Assembly: GCA_964475595.1 (NCBI GenBank)
Contig: CAYYXG010000006.1
Location: 1-64,000, forward strand
Source: RGEC01 sp964475595
GTDB taxonomy: Bacteria; Bacteroidota; Bacteroidia; NS11-12g; UBA955
DNA: 64,000 nt
Direction: 5' to 3'
Position 1 is the first letter of the stretch; each line of letters starts with the position of its first letter. Below the pieces are notes generated by a model. It was not told the origin of the DNA, ran no database searches, and worked only from the letters and a program-made list of their open reading frames with translations. The position numbers and the translations under genes were made by a program. Positions 28,012 to 37,357 of the stretch are shown piece after piece.

Positions 28012-30351
28012 TTAGAATACGACCCTGTAAAAACCCGATGGAATGAATGGAAAGTATGATATGCCGAATGCCTCCACTGCCTGACCGGCCGGCTGGTCTA
28101 CCCTCACCAGTAATGGATTGTTGCGTGCCGCTATGTTATAAACATTAATCCCGTAAAACGAATTGTAAGGCCTTCTCAAATAGGGCTTTAGCTTTTTGGT
28201 AAAACCAAAATCAAACCTGCTGTAATAGGGCATTCTGTAGTTGTTCTTATCGGTGTAATCCAACACCATCATGCCATCGGCTGAAAGATACTGTCCGGTT
28301 GGCACGGTAACTGCATTGCCCGTCATTACCACACCACCAAACTGAAGTGTTATCGTATTATTGAGAGAAAATACTGCCTGGAAAGACACTTTATGCCTTC
28401 GGTCCCACCTAAATGGGTAGGATTCCCCAAAATTGATATCCGGGATATTACGGTCGCTGCGAGATAGCGTGTAACCGGCAAGGCCATTCAATCTTCCGAT
28501 TTTTTTCATCACCAAAAATTCTATTCCGTATGCCCTTCCAATACCCTGTGCCAACATTCGCTCCCAATACCTGGGCTCCAGATCATTTTCGTCTTGTCCC
28601 GTCAAATCAGTAATACCATCAAAAGATTTCAGAAAAAGCTCCATGCTAAATTCCAGTCCGCGTTTCCACGGTTGGTAGAATCCGCCTGTTACCTGAAGGG
28701 TTCTCTGTGGTCTGATATTGCCGCCGGTTGGAAACCAAATATCACCGGGCAGATTGGCGTTCACACTGCTGAGTCTATGCACACCCTGATTGGCGATACT
28801 GAAGCCCAGTTTCAACGCTTTTTGGCCTTGCAAAATCTGGCTAATGAGAATTCTTGGCTCCGGCCTTATCCATGTTTTTCCATCACCAAAGAACGACCAG
28901 ATTCTTCCACCGAGGTTGATTTTCAACCCTCCACCCAGGTTGTTTTCATATTCGCCATATAGACTCACCTCTGGAGAAAAACTCTTGTTCAGTGTGCCGA
29001 AAGTGGTGTCTTGGGTTGTAGCTCCGGAACCACTGAATTCAATATATTGGTTGGAAGGATTGAAGGAATGCCAGATCCATTCGCCACCATATCTTAAATG
29101 CGCATTGGTTTTAAGCCGGTACTCTAGATTTGCCTTTCCAATAACGTTGGTGATGGAATTGGACAATTCTGTTTTGATTTTAAACGAGGAAAAAGAAGTA
29201 TCGGATTGAATGCTCCCACCAATCTCAATAGGCACATTGTAAGTGGCTCTGGTCATGCCTAACATGAAATTTCCATAATGCCGGTTATTAATTTTCTTGG
29301 CCCAGTTTACCCCTAGCAAGGTATTTTGCCAACTAAAGCCCAGTTTTAGGTTGAATTTTATTTGCCTGTTCAAGGAGTCGCGGGTGTCAGTATCAATGGC
29401 AGAAGCCAGCTTGTCTCTGCCGTTGTAGGCAAAAAAACTAAGCTTGTTATTCTCATTGATTCTCCATGTCACTTTTCCATTGAGGTCGTGTAAAACATAG
29501 TATGCGTAAATGTCACCCTCTTTTGGCAGCAGCATGTCCAGCCAGCTGCGCCTAAGGGCAAAGCTGCCGGTAACCGTTCCGGATTGATTGAGTGGACCAT
29601 TGGCAGATGCATTAAACAATAGTAAATCCTGGTTGTAAGAACCTTTCCATTCCTTGGTATTCCCTTCCGACATGCCCACATCCAGCACAGCCCCGGCCCT
29701 GCCACCGTAACGAGCCGGCGCTACCCCCCGATAAAACTCAGTACTGCCGAGAATTTCAGGGTTGTATGAACTTAAAAAACCGAAAATATGACCGTTACCA
29801 TAAATGGGCAACCCGTCCATCATCATCAGGTTTTGATCGCTGTTGCCGCCCCTTACATACATACCACTCAATCCCTCAATTCCCCCGGAAACCCCAGGAA
29901 GAAACTGCAACCATTTTACAGGATCCGGAATACTGAGTAACGAATTCATTTGGAGGGTTTGATTTCTGGTTGGACTGGTATGTCCGCTTCTTAAATCAAA
30001 AATCGCATGATATTTATTCCAGGTGGTATCATCCTGATTGGCAGGTAGCGGGGAAAGCTTGATGCTGATAGGTGTTGAAGAGTAAATATCTTCCACCATT
30101 CTCGCGGCCTGATATCCAGCGGCTAAAAAAATGAGTACATGTTTACCACTTCCCACTCCCATATTGTAATATCCATCTCTGTTGGAATAGGTGTATTGTA
30201 AGTCGCTGCTGTCAATGGCCAGGGCGTTTTCTATGCGCTCTCCCGTCTCTTTATCCTCTATCCACCCATAAATACCGGGCACATTCTGCTGCCCAAAGAG
30301 CGTTTGAAAAAAGCACAAACACAAAACGGTCAAACCCCACCTCAAGTTCAT
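28012..30351 (-). CDS. TonB-dependent outer-membrane receptor
   Basis: 779 residues from the ATG at 30351 (MNLRWGLTVLCLCFFQTLFG signal peptide); an in-frame ATG 15 nt upstream is less likely. After the signal comes a carboxypeptidase-regulatory-like beta domain (GWIEDKETGERIENALA... to about 100), then a plug domain (LPGVSGGIEGLSGMYVRGGN, MMMDGLPIYGNGHIFGF) and a 22-strand-type barrel ending in FRVVF. This is the import channel for a large nutrient, powered by TonB/ExbBD. The substrate is not shown by sequence; there is no sigma/anti-sigma pair or polysaccharide enzyme nearby. It is co-transcribed with the DUF4249 lipoprotein. Confidence 0.9.
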   Translation of the reverse strand: MNLRWGLTVLCLCFFQTLFGQQNVPGIYGWIEDKETGERIENALAIDSSDLQYTYSNRDGYYNMGVGSGKHVLIFLAAGYQAARMVEDIYSSTPISIKLSPLPANQDDTTWNKYHAIFDLRSGHTSPTRNQTLQMNSLLSIPDPVKWLQFLPGVSGGIEGLSGMYVRGGNSDQNLMMMDGLPIYGNGHIFGFLSSYNPEILGSTEFYRGVAPARYGGRAGAVLDVGMSEGNTKEWKGSYNQDLLLFNASANGPLNQSGTVTGSFALRRSWLDMLLPKEGDIYAYYVLHDLNGKVTWRINENNKLSFFAYNGRDKLASAIDTDTRDSLNRQIKFNLKLGFSWQNTLLGVNWAKKINNRHYGNFMLGMTRATYNVPIEIGGSIQSDTSFSSFKIKTELSNSITNVIGKANLEYRLKTNAHLRYGGEWIWHSFNPSNQYIEFSGSGATTQDTTFGTLNKSFSPEVSLYGEYENNLGGGLKINLGGRIWSFFGDGKTWIRPEPRILISQILQGQKALKLGFSIANQGVHRLSSVNANLPGDIWFPTGGNIRPQRTLQVTGGFYQPWKRGLEFSMELFLKSFDGITDLTGQDENDLEPRYWERMLAQGIGRAYGIEFLVMKKIGRLNGLAGYTLSRSDRNIPDINFGESYPFRWDRRHKVSFQAVFSLNNTITLQFGGVVMTGNAVTVPTGQYLSADGMMVLDYTDKNNYRMPYYSRFDFGFTKKLKPYLRRPYNSFYGINVYNIAARNNPLLVRVDQPAGQAVEAFGISYFPFIPSGFYRVVF

Positions 30352-30363
30352 ATTACAAGTAAA

Positions 30364-30371
30364 CAAAGTTA
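30364..30371 (-). promoter_or_regulatory. -7 promoter box TAACTTTG for the TonB receptor
   Basis: Exact TAnnTTTG on the minus strand, 12 nt before the receptor ATG, in the 27-nt space after folB. It would give the receptor its own transcript. Confidence 0.5.
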
Positions 30372-30378
30372 ATGGAAA

Positions 30379-30738
30379 TTATTGATTGTTGTAGGTGTAT
30401 TCAATTCCACAGGCATTGGCAGCGTATCCATGATGAGGAATAGCAGGCTTCGCAATACGGATATGGATTTTCTCAATAATGGAGGGCGATTTGGATAGAA
30501 TGGCAGACTGAATATCAACTGCCAGCGACTCTAACAGTTGCCTTTCTTTAGCGGCTTGCTCATTCACCACATCCACCAGCAAAGTGTAATCTATAGTATG
30601 ATCCAGGTCATCTAATCCCACGTGTTTACTGAGTGTAACATGTACACTTATTGTCAATTTCACCCCTTCTTTTCTTTCAAATTCATGCACACCGATGGGG
30701 CAATGAACCTGCTGACTGTCTAAAAAAACGACAAACAT
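30379..30738 (-). CDS. folB: Dihydroneopterin aldolase
   Basis: 119 residues from the ATG at 30738. An in-frame ATG at 30795 would add a non-conserved 19 residues overlapping the divergent promoter, so the shorter form is chosen. The sequence fits FolB: HCPIGVHEFERKEGVKL at the start, the catalytic-region Tyr in TIDYTLLVDVV, and a Lys/Pro segment HIRIAKPAIP near the end where the catalytic lysine lies. It cleaves 7,8-dihydroneopterin to 6-hydroxymethyldihydropterin in folate synthesis. It is divergent from gcdH, with 70 nt between starts. Confidence 0.85.
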   Translation of the reverse strand: MFVVFLDSQQVHCPIGVHEFERKEGVKLTISVHVTLSKHVGLDDLDHTIDYTLLVDVVNEQAAKERQLLESLAVDIQSAILSKSPSIIEKIHIRIAKPAIPHHGYAANACGIEYTYNNQ

Positions 30739-30784
30739 GCTGCCAATGTAGTTAAGTATTGATGTACAAAAAAACAGAAGAATG

Positions 30785-30792
30785 TACCTTTG
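30785..30792 (+). promoter_or_regulatory. -7 promoter box TACCTTTG for gcdH
   Basis: Exact TAnnTTTG 16 nt before the ATG at 30809. A TTG at 30759-30761 is 23 nt upstream, slightly further than the usual -33 element. Confidence 0.5.
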
Positions 30793-30808
30793 CAATAAAA
30801 TAAACGAA

Positions 30809-32026
30809 ATGCAGGCACAAAATCTCGACGAATTATACGCCTCAAACCGAGGAAAAGATCAATACAAGGCCCCGGATTTCATGGGGGTGGATGATTTACT
30901 GACTGAAGAGCAGAAGCTTATACGCGATTCAGTGCGCGACTGGGTAAAAAAAGACCTGTCTCCGATTATTGAATACTATGCGCAGCGTGCAGAGTTTCCG
31001 CACCACATCATTTCAGGACTTGCCGGCGTGGGCGCTTTTGGTCCGCAATTGCCCTCCGAATATGGATGTGGTGGAATGGATTATACCACGTATGGCCTTA
31101 TCATGATGGAATTGGAAAGGTGCGACAGCGGAATTAGAAGCACTGCCAGTGTGCAGGGCAGTCTGGTAATGTATCCCATTTATAAATTTGGCAGTGAAGA
31201 ACAGAAGCGCAAATACCTTCCCAAGTTGGCATCCGGTGAAATGATGGGTTGTTTCGGACTCACCGAACCAGACCATGGAAGCAATCCCGGTGGAATGACC
31301 ACCAACTTCAAAGACGCAGGAGATCATATTGTGCTGAATGGTGCCAAGATGTGGATTTCCAATGCGCCATTCGCTGATATGGCGGTCGTATGGGCCAAAA
31401 ACGAAGAGGGCAAAATTCACGGGGTAATTGTAGAGCGGGGTATGGAAGGTTTCTCAACCCCTGAAACACACAACAAATGGAGTTTGAGAGCCAGCGCAAC
31501 CGGTGAATTGGTTTTCAATGACGTGAAAGTACCCAAAGAAAACATATTACCTGGTGTAACCGGCCTTAAGGGCCCCCTCACCTGCTTAAACAGCGCACGA
31601 TACGGAATAAGCTGGGGAGCGCTGGGCGCTGCCATGGATTGCTATGATACCGCACTCCGCTACAGCAAACAAAGACAGCAGTTTGGCAGACCTATAGCAG
31701 GTTTTCAGCTACAGCAAAAAAAGCTGGCTGAAATGATTACCGAAATATCCAAAGCCCAGCTGCTTGTATGGCGCTTGGGTCAGCTGATGGATGCAGGTAA
31801 GGCAACCCCTGCGCAGATATCAATGGCCAAGCGTAATAATGTGGAAATTGCCTTGAATATTGCCAGAGAAGCACGACAAATGCTGGGAGGCATGGGCATT
31901 ACCGGCGAATATCCCATTATGCGCCATATGGCGAATCTGGAAAGTGTGGTTACTTACGAAGGCACGCATGATATTCATTTACTGATTTTGGGACACGAAA
32001 TCACCGGGGAAAACGCATTCACCTAA
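30809..32026 (+). CDS. gcdH: Glutaryl-CoA dehydrogenase (acyl-CoA dehydrogenase family)
   Basis: 405 residues from ATG 30809 (MQAQNLDELYASNRG); the frame extends upstream to 30782, but that would cover the promoter box. It is a full acyl-CoA dehydrogenase: GCFGLTEPDHGSNPGGM flavin region, WISNAPFADMAVVWAK, RYGISWGALGAAMDC and YEGTHDIHLLILGHEITG with catalytic Glu384. These segments match the glutaryl-CoA dehydrogenase subgroup, which oxidises and decarboxylates glutaryl-CoA to crotonyl-CoA in lysine and tryptophan breakdown. Other acyl-CoA substrates cannot be excluded. The next gene begins 10 nt after its stop. Confidence 0.85.
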   Translation: MQAQNLDELYASNRGKDQYKAPDFMGVDDLLTEEQKLIRDSVRDWVKKDLSPIIEYYAQRAEFPHHIISGLAGVGAFGPQLPSEYGCGGMDYTTYGLIMMELERCDSGIRSTASVQGSLVMYPIYKFGSEEQKRKYLPKLASGEMMGCFGLTEPDHGSNPGGMTTNFKDAGDHIVLNGAKMWISNAPFADMAVVWAKNEEGKIHGVIVERGMEGFSTPETHNKWSLRASATGELVFNDVKVPKENILPGVTGLKGPLTCLNSARYGISWGALGAAMDCYDTALRYSKQRQQFGRPIAGFQLQQKKLAEMITEISKAQLLVWRLGQLMDAGKATPAQISMAKRNNVEIALNIAREARQMLGGMGITGEYPIMRHMANLESVVTYEGTHDIHLLILGHEITGENAFT

Positions 32027-32036
32027 GACTGAAATA

Positions 32037-33140
32037 TTGGCGTTACGCACGCTATATCGCTACATGAGCCTGATTTCGGTCTTGATTGCAACCGAAACCT
32101 TTGCCTATACGAACAAACCGGTTTTGGTTAATCTCAATATCAATCGGCAAAGCGATTCCATGGGTTTTAACATGGTTTATGAACTACAGAACCATTGCTA
32201 TAAGTTGATTATAAATGGAGAAATCAAACTGTGGGACTCCCCACAAAAAACCATTCGCATATCCCCTTCCGCATTACAGGCCATTGAACAATCCTCTGAC
32301 ACCAAATTCAATAAAACCGCCAATGTTTTTCTTCATGAATTCTGGAGCAGCGGCCGTAAAAAAACAGAATTCACCATCATAGGCATATCATTTATTAACG
32401 ATGGTCCCAGGGGGAAAGTAAGTTATGGCTTTGTAGACCTCAAAGAAAACTGGGCCAAGCTTTCTGCGGTAATGTTGGAACCCAATGTGAATGGTCCTGC
32501 ATCCATCAGTCTCACCGATGCCCTTTACAGCAGAAATTACAACTTCAATGTGGTTCAGTTTGGGAAAAAGACCTTTATCAAAAACCCTGAAGCTTCTATT
32601 CAAATTCGAGACAAAGCATTTTACAAAGGGCGGAAGATAGAGGGCAATTACATACTGCCACAAACAAAATCTGTGTATTACAAACTCATTGCGCATGTGG
32701 AAGATCCCGACGATCCCGGAAATCTGATAATGACCAACATCCAAAAATTTTTAAATGAAAATAAAGATGTATTATTTAACCTGGGGGCAGACAAGTATTA
32801 TGATTACAAAACATTAAAAACTGACATACTGGTCACAGGGATAGATTTTCAAGAGATATGGACCTTATTGCCTGATAAAAGCATACGTTATGATGTGAAA
32901 AGCATCCGTATTTTCATCAATAATAAGCCATTAAATCCCGTTGATTTGGCAGATATTGATCGTTGGGGATTGCTTTATCGATTCAAAACCATGGAAGACA
33001 TTGTACAGGAAAAGTCCTATGATTTATTGCTCTCGCGCATAAACAGCACTCTGATTCCGGAATGGGATTCGCATAAATACCTAAAAGCATTGCAGGTATA
33101 CAACTGGTCGCAGGTAAGCAGATATGTACAATTTTACTAA
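32037..33140 (+). CDS. Exported protein of unknown function
   Basis: 367 residues from a TTG at 32037. An ATG at 32064 is also possible, but it would remove the basic residues (RTLYRY) in front of the hydrophobic stretch LISVLIATETFA, so the TTG start gives the better signal peptide. I do not recognise the family. The mature part looks mixed alpha/beta, with a segment KTIRISPSALQAIEQS, a repeated ISFINDGPRGKVSYGFVDL-like strand pair and a C-terminal half rich in Asp/Tyr. It lies 10 nt after gcdH and 15 nt before a phosphohexomutase, so it is probably co-transcribed, with no clear functional link. Confidence 0.55.
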   Translation: MALRTLYRYMSLISVLIATETFAYTNKPVLVNLNINRQSDSMGFNMVYELQNHCYKLIINGEIKLWDSPQKTIRISPSALQAIEQSSDTKFNKTANVFLHEFWSSGRKKTEFTIIGISFINDGPRGKVSYGFVDLKENWAKLSAVMLEPNVNGPASISLTDALYSRNYNFNVVQFGKKTFIKNPEASIQIRDKAFYKGRKIEGNYILPQTKSVYYKLIAHVEDPDDPGNLIMTNIQKFLNENKDVLFNLGADKYYDYKTLKTDILVTGIDFQEIWTLLPDKSIRYDVKSIRIFINNKPLNPVDLADIDRWGLLYRFKTMEDIVQEKSYDLLLSRINSTLIPEWDSHKYLKALQVYNWSQVSRYVQFY

Positions 33141-33155
33141 ATCAATAAATATTCT

Positions 33156-34556
33156 ATGTATAAGATTAAATTCGGAACAGATGGATGGCGAGAAATAATC
33201 GCTGATAACTTCACCACAGCCAATGTGAGAAAAGTGGCTATGGCTACGGCAAAATGGCTTCTAAAACTATCAGACAAACCTTCGTGTGTGGTAGGCCACG
33301 ATTGTAGGTTCGGTGGCGAAATGTTTGCCGAAGAAACTGCCCGTATTTTGGCATCACAAGGTATTGTAGTGCATTTGGCAAAAGGTATCGTTAGCACTCC
33401 CATGGTAAGTCTAGGTGCCAAAAAACTCAATGCTGATGCGGGCGTAATTATTACAGCAAGTCACAACCCCCCCACATACAATGGATTTAAGATAAAAGCC
33501 GGCTATGGCGGACCGGCAACGCAGTCTGTGATTGATGAGGTGGAAAGCCTGATTAGCGACAGGGATATCTCTCCGGCATTGCCACTAAGTCATTATGAAA
33601 AAATGGATTATATCATCCCTGCAAATCTTGAGGATTTATACCTGGATCATGTGAGACTTAATTTTGACATGGAAGCCCTTCAGTCCATCTCGCACACACT
33701 GGTATATGATGCCATGTTTGGAGCCGGACAAAATGTGATTAAAAAACTGCTTCCCGATGCCACTCTCCTGCATTGCACCCACAACCCCGGTTTTAATGGC
33801 AGGGCGCCTGAACCCATCCTGAAAAACCTGCCCGAAATCAGCCACTTAATTGAGAAAAATGACCGATTTCTCTGCGGCCTGGCCACGGATGGAGATGCAG
33901 ACAGAATTGGCTTCTTCGATGAAAAAGGTAGGTTTGTAGACAGCCACCATCTGATATTATTGCTCATCAATTACCTGACGGAGTATAAAGGATTTACCGG
34001 CAAGGTGGTAAAAAGTTTTAGTGTAAGTGATAAAGTTGAACAGCTGTGTAAAGTGAAAGGACTGCAAAGCATCACCACCAAAATTGGCTTCAAATATATT
34101 TGCGAGTACATGGTAACAGACGATGTGCTTATTGGAGCGGAGGAAAGCGGTGGAATTGCCATAAAAGGGCATATCCCCGAAAGAGATGGCATCTGGATGG
34201 GCCTGGTTTTGCTGGAGTATATGGCAAAAACCGGCAAAAGCATCTCGGCACTTATTGCGGATATCTATAAAGCGATTGGATCATTTGCTGTGGAACGATA
34301 TGATTTGCACCTGGATGCCGAAACCAAAGATAATATCGTAAACCAATGCAAAGCCGGTGATTATGCCACATTTGGAAGTTACATCGTGCAATCTATTGAA
34401 GACACCGATGGCTTTAAATTTAGACTGGGTGATGCCGGTTGGGTGATGATACGACCCAGTGGAACTGAACCCGTGCTGAGAATATACGCGGAATCGGTGA
34501 ATTCTGCTGCCGCATTTTCCATATTGGATGCTGTTAAATATGCCATTTTAAACTGA
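33156..34556 (+). CDS. Phosphoglucomutase/phosphomannomutase family enzyme
   Basis: 466 residues with all four active-site motifs of the alpha-D-phosphohexomutase superfamily: the phosphoserine loop TASHNPP (Ser102), the Mg loop DGDADR (245-250), the sugar loop EESGG (about 329) and the phosphate loop RPSGTEP (from about 433). It interconverts hexose 1- and 6-phosphates; glucose and mannose forms cannot be told apart from motifs. The order of domains and length are typical. It sits in a run of plus-strand genes with short gaps, upstream of a DUF2279 protein. Confidence 0.9.
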   Translation: MYKIKFGTDGWREIIADNFTTANVRKVAMATAKWLLKLSDKPSCVVGHDCRFGGEMFAEETARILASQGIVVHLAKGIVSTPMVSLGAKKLNADAGVIITASHNPPTYNGFKIKAGYGGPATQSVIDEVESLISDRDISPALPLSHYEKMDYIIPANLEDLYLDHVRLNFDMEALQSISHTLVYDAMFGAGQNVIKKLLPDATLLHCTHNPGFNGRAPEPILKNLPEISHLIEKNDRFLCGLATDGDADRIGFFDEKGRFVDSHHLILLLINYLTEYKGFTGKVVKSFSVSDKVEQLCKVKGLQSITTKIGFKYICEYMVTDDVLIGAEESGGIAIKGHIPERDGIWMGLVLLEYMAKTGKSISALIADIYKAIGSFAVERYDLHLDAETKDNIVNQCKAGDYATFGSYIVQSIEDTDGFKFRLGDAGWVMIRPSGTEPVLRIYAESVNSAAAFSILDAVKYAILN

Positions 34557-34562
34557 TTTATT

Positions 34563-35480
34563 TTGTTTTATAAATATCAGTATATTATATATTTATTGGT
34601 ATTTACTTCAATAAATAGTTTACATTCACAAGACACTGCTTTTTATACAAAAAGCAGAAAGCGAAATGCATGGATTGGACTTACCACACTTACGGTTGGA
34701 ACCCATGCGGCACTTTACAAAACATGGTATAGCAAAGAACAGCAACGGTCATTTCATTGGGTAGATGACAATAAAAACTGGCTGCAAATTGACAAAGCGG
34801 GACATGTATTTGGTGCGTATTTTGCTGCCACCGCGGCATCGGCCGCCTTTCGCTACAGTGGATACAGCAAAAAAAAGAGTGCCCTCCTTGGTGCCGGATT
34901 TAGTCTGGCATTCCAAATGCCCATAGAATATTTTGATGGAAAAAGTAGCAACTGGGGTGCTAGCACAGGCGATATGATAGCCAATGCTACAGGAACGCTG
35001 TTTGCAGGCATTCAAAACTGGCATTGGGGTAGCGCCCGCATCCCTATTCGACTAACGTTTCGCCCATCTCCATATCCCGCATTAAGGCCTGAAATGCTGG
35101 GTTCCAATACACCGACCCGAATGCTGAAAGATTATAACGGACAGACCTACTGGATCGATTTAAATCCTGAGAGATTGAAAGCGCGTCCCGGGTTTTGGCC
35201 CAGATGGCTGGGGTTTAACCTGGGTTATGGTGCTGAGGGTATGCTGGGCGGTGATGACAATATTTGGAAAGATGCCGATGGACAGGTTCAGGATTACAGC
35301 CATATAATAAGAAACAGACAATATTATATAGGCCCAAGCATCTCTTTGGGCTATTTAAAAAAGCATCCCAAAAAGGCAGTCCGTGTTTTAGCGCATATTA
35401 CCGATAAAGTAAGAATCCCATTACCTGTTTTAGAGTTCACAGGAAAAAACAAAGTAACCTTTCACCCCTTGTATTGGTAA
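34563..35480 (+). CDS. DUF2279 exported membrane-associated protein
   Basis: 305 residues from a TTG start; no in-frame ATG precedes the signal-like stretch YIIYLLVFTSINSLHSQ. It fits the DUF2279 family (YfiM-like): DKAGHVFGAYFAATAASAAFR, then a Gly/Ala-rich hydrophobic helix, the IEYFDGKSSNWGASTGDMIAN segment with conserved DG..WG.S..D..AN, and a tail with NLGYGAEGMLGG. Members are predicted envelope proteins of unknown role. It begins 6 nt after the phosphohexomutase stop, so co-transcription is likely. Confidence 0.75.
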   Translation: MFYKYQYIIYLLVFTSINSLHSQDTAFYTKSRKRNAWIGLTTLTVGTHAALYKTWYSKEQQRSFHWVDDNKNWLQIDKAGHVFGAYFAATAASAAFRYSGYSKKKSALLGAGFSLAFQMPIEYFDGKSSNWGASTGDMIANATGTLFAGIQNWHWGSARIPIRLTFRPSPYPALRPEMLGSNTPTRMLKDYNGQTYWIDLNPERLKARPGFWPRWLGFNLGYGAEGMLGGDDNIWKDADGQVQDYSHIIRNRQYYIGPSISLGYLKKHPKKAVRVLAHITDKVRIPLPVLEFTGKNKVTFHPLYW

Positions 35481-35513
35481 TAAATTGCCACAATTGCCTA
35501 TCATTGCAGATAG

Positions 35514-36368
35514 ATGAAAACACCTGTGCAGATAGATGTAGAGAAGATCTTCAGAGACAAGAACCCGCGACTGACCAGGTTGATTCCCGGATTTATTTTT
35601 CGATGGATTAAAAAAACGTTGCATCAGGATGAAATCAATGGTTTCCTCCGAAATGAAGAGGCAACTACCGGAGTGGCATTTGCCTGTAATATTCTGCATG
35701 CTTTTGGCGTGCAACATGATAGTGACGGGCACGAACATTTGCCGGCTGAAGGGGGCGCAATTGTGGCCGCTAATCACCCACTTGGGGGAATGGATGGAAT
35801 GATATTATTGTGCCAAACTGCCAGAACCCGCCAGGATATAGCATTCATTGTAAATGATATTTTATTGAATTTGCCTCAATTCAATGATGTATTTATCGGA
35901 GTAAACAAAACCGGTACCAAAGGTCGGGAGCAATTAAAACAAATAGAAGCCATGTATGCTTCAGACCGTCTTGTGCTGATTTTTCCAGCAGGATTGTGTT
36001 CCAGAAAAAACCAAGGCGTGATCGAGGATCTTACTTGGAACAAAGCATTCATCAGTAGGGCTATTAAGTACCAAAAACCGGTGATTCCGGTGCACATTAC
36101 AGGGCAGAATTCAAACTGGTTTTACAACCTGGCCAATTTCAGGAAAAGAATTGGGCTAAAAGCCAATTTGGAGATGTTTTATCTTGCCGATGAAATGTTT
36201 AAACAAAAAAACAAAAAGATTCATGTAAGATATGGGAAACCCATAGGTTGGGCCACGTTTGACAGCCGACACAGCCAACATGAATGGGCCCAATTATTGA
36301 GGGCCTATGTCTATACGCTGAGACACGACACCGTCGATTTTGAAACCTTTATTTCCGATAAGCGATAA
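35514..36368 (+). CDS. PlsC-like O-acyltransferase, probable GlsA-type
   Basis: 284 residues of the lysophospholipid acyltransferase superfamily. Motif I is NHPLGGMDG: His88 and Asp94 are five residues apart, not the classic four (Hx5D), and motif III is FPAGLCSRKNQG. This spacing is shared with hemolysin-type acyltransferases. The next gene, 35 nt on, is an OlsB/GlsB-like N-acyltransferase. In Bacteroides, the pair GlsB (N-acyl) and GlsA (O-acyl) makes glycine lipids, and gene sizes match. I infer that this enzyme adds the second, ester-linked acyl chain to an N-acyl amino acid. Ornithine or other amino-acid lipids are alternatives. Confidence 0.75.
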   Translation: MKTPVQIDVEKIFRDKNPRLTRLIPGFIFRWIKKTLHQDEINGFLRNEEATTGVAFACNILHAFGVQHDSDGHEHLPAEGGAIVAANHPLGGMDGMILLCQTARTRQDIAFIVNDILLNLPQFNDVFIGVNKTGTKGREQLKQIEAMYASDRLVLIFPAGLCSRKNQGVIEDLTWNKAFISRAIKYQKPVIPVHITGQNSNWFYNLANFRKRIGLKANLEMFYLADEMFKQKNKKIHVRYGKPIGWATFDSRHSQHEWAQLLRAYVYTLRHDTVDFETFISDKR

Positions 36369-36403
36369 CCTTTTGGTGTTTCTTTCTTAAACTTGCAAAC
36401 AAC

Positions 36404-37357
36404 ATGATGCCCATCATCCAAAAAGTGCCCGTAGAAAGTTTGTTGGAAGAACTGACTCAGGATATTTTCGTCAGGCCTACGCACAATATTGGCAATCAAA
36501 TCTATATTTTTAACGGAAACACAAAGCCAGCATTAATGAAAGAGGTGGGACGCCTGCGGGAACTGAGCTTCAGGGAGGCCGGCGGCGGAAGCGGTAAACC
36601 CACCGATATAGATGAATTTGATTTGGGTGAAAAACCTTATAAACAGCTAATTGTATGGAATCCTACTGATAAAGAAATCGTTGGCGGTTATCGTTTTCAG
36701 CTCTGTTCAGAATCGGTAATGCCAGACGGCACCTTTCATCTGAGCACAACGGAAATATTTCAATTCACCGAAAAACTCATACATGATTATTTTCCCTACA
36801 CCATAGAGCTTGGAAGAAGCTTTGTACAACCCCAATATCAGCCCAGTGCAGAAAATAGAAAGGGACTATTTTCATTGGATAATCTTTGGGATGGCTTGGG
36901 CGCCCTGGTTTTGCTGTATCCGGACATTCGCTATTTCTTTGGTAAAGTAACCATGTACACCCATTTCAACCGAAATGCCCGCGACATGATTCTTGGCTTC
37001 ATGCACCATTTCTTCCCGGATTCAGAGCATTTGGTCAATATCCCCAATGCCATTGCACCGGAAACAAACTGTACAGCGTTTTTACAACAGCTTGAAGGAC
37101 TTTCTTATAAAGAAGGACACCGTTTGCTGAATCAACATGTCAGAGAATTGGGTGAAAATATTCCGCCGTTGTTTAATTCCTACATGAATTTAAGTCCCAG
37201 CATGCGAACATTTGGAACCGCCATCAACCATCACTTTGGCGATGTTGAGGAAACCGGCATCATGGTAACTATTGAGGATATTTATCCATCCAAAAAAGAC
37301 CGTCATATAAAATCATACCTGGATTATATTGCCGGCGCTATGGACGCTGAACAATAA
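36404..37357 (+). CDS. GNAT-type N-acyltransferase, probable GlsB/OlsB-type
   Basis: 317 residues. The protein fits the hemolysin-like GNAT family that includes OlsB: an early VGRLRELSFREAGGGSGK segment, FDLGEKPYKQLIVWN, VGGYRFQLCSES, then ELGRSFVQPQYQP and LDNLWDGLGALVLLYPDIRYFFGKVTM. These enzymes transfer a 3-hydroxyacyl chain from acyl carrier protein to the amino group of an amino acid. With the O-acyltransferase just upstream it should form a two-step pathway to an amino-acid membrane lipid. Its 3' end overlaps the convergent subtilisin gene by 20 bp. Substrate identity is inferred. Confidence 0.75.
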   Translation: MMPIIQKVPVESLLEELTQDIFVRPTHNIGNQIYIFNGNTKPALMKEVGRLRELSFREAGGGSGKPTDIDEFDLGEKPYKQLIVWNPTDKEIVGGYRFQLCSESVMPDGTFHLSTTEIFQFTEKLIHDYFPYTIELGRSFVQPQYQPSAENRKGLFSLDNLWDGLGALVLLYPDIRYFFGKVTMYTHFNRNARDMILGFMHHFFPDSEHLVNIPNAIAPETNCTAFLQQLEGLSYKEGHRLLNQHVRELGENIPPLFNSYMNLSPSMRTFGTAINHHFGDVEETGIMVTIEDIYPSKKDRHIKSYLDYIAGAMDAEQ

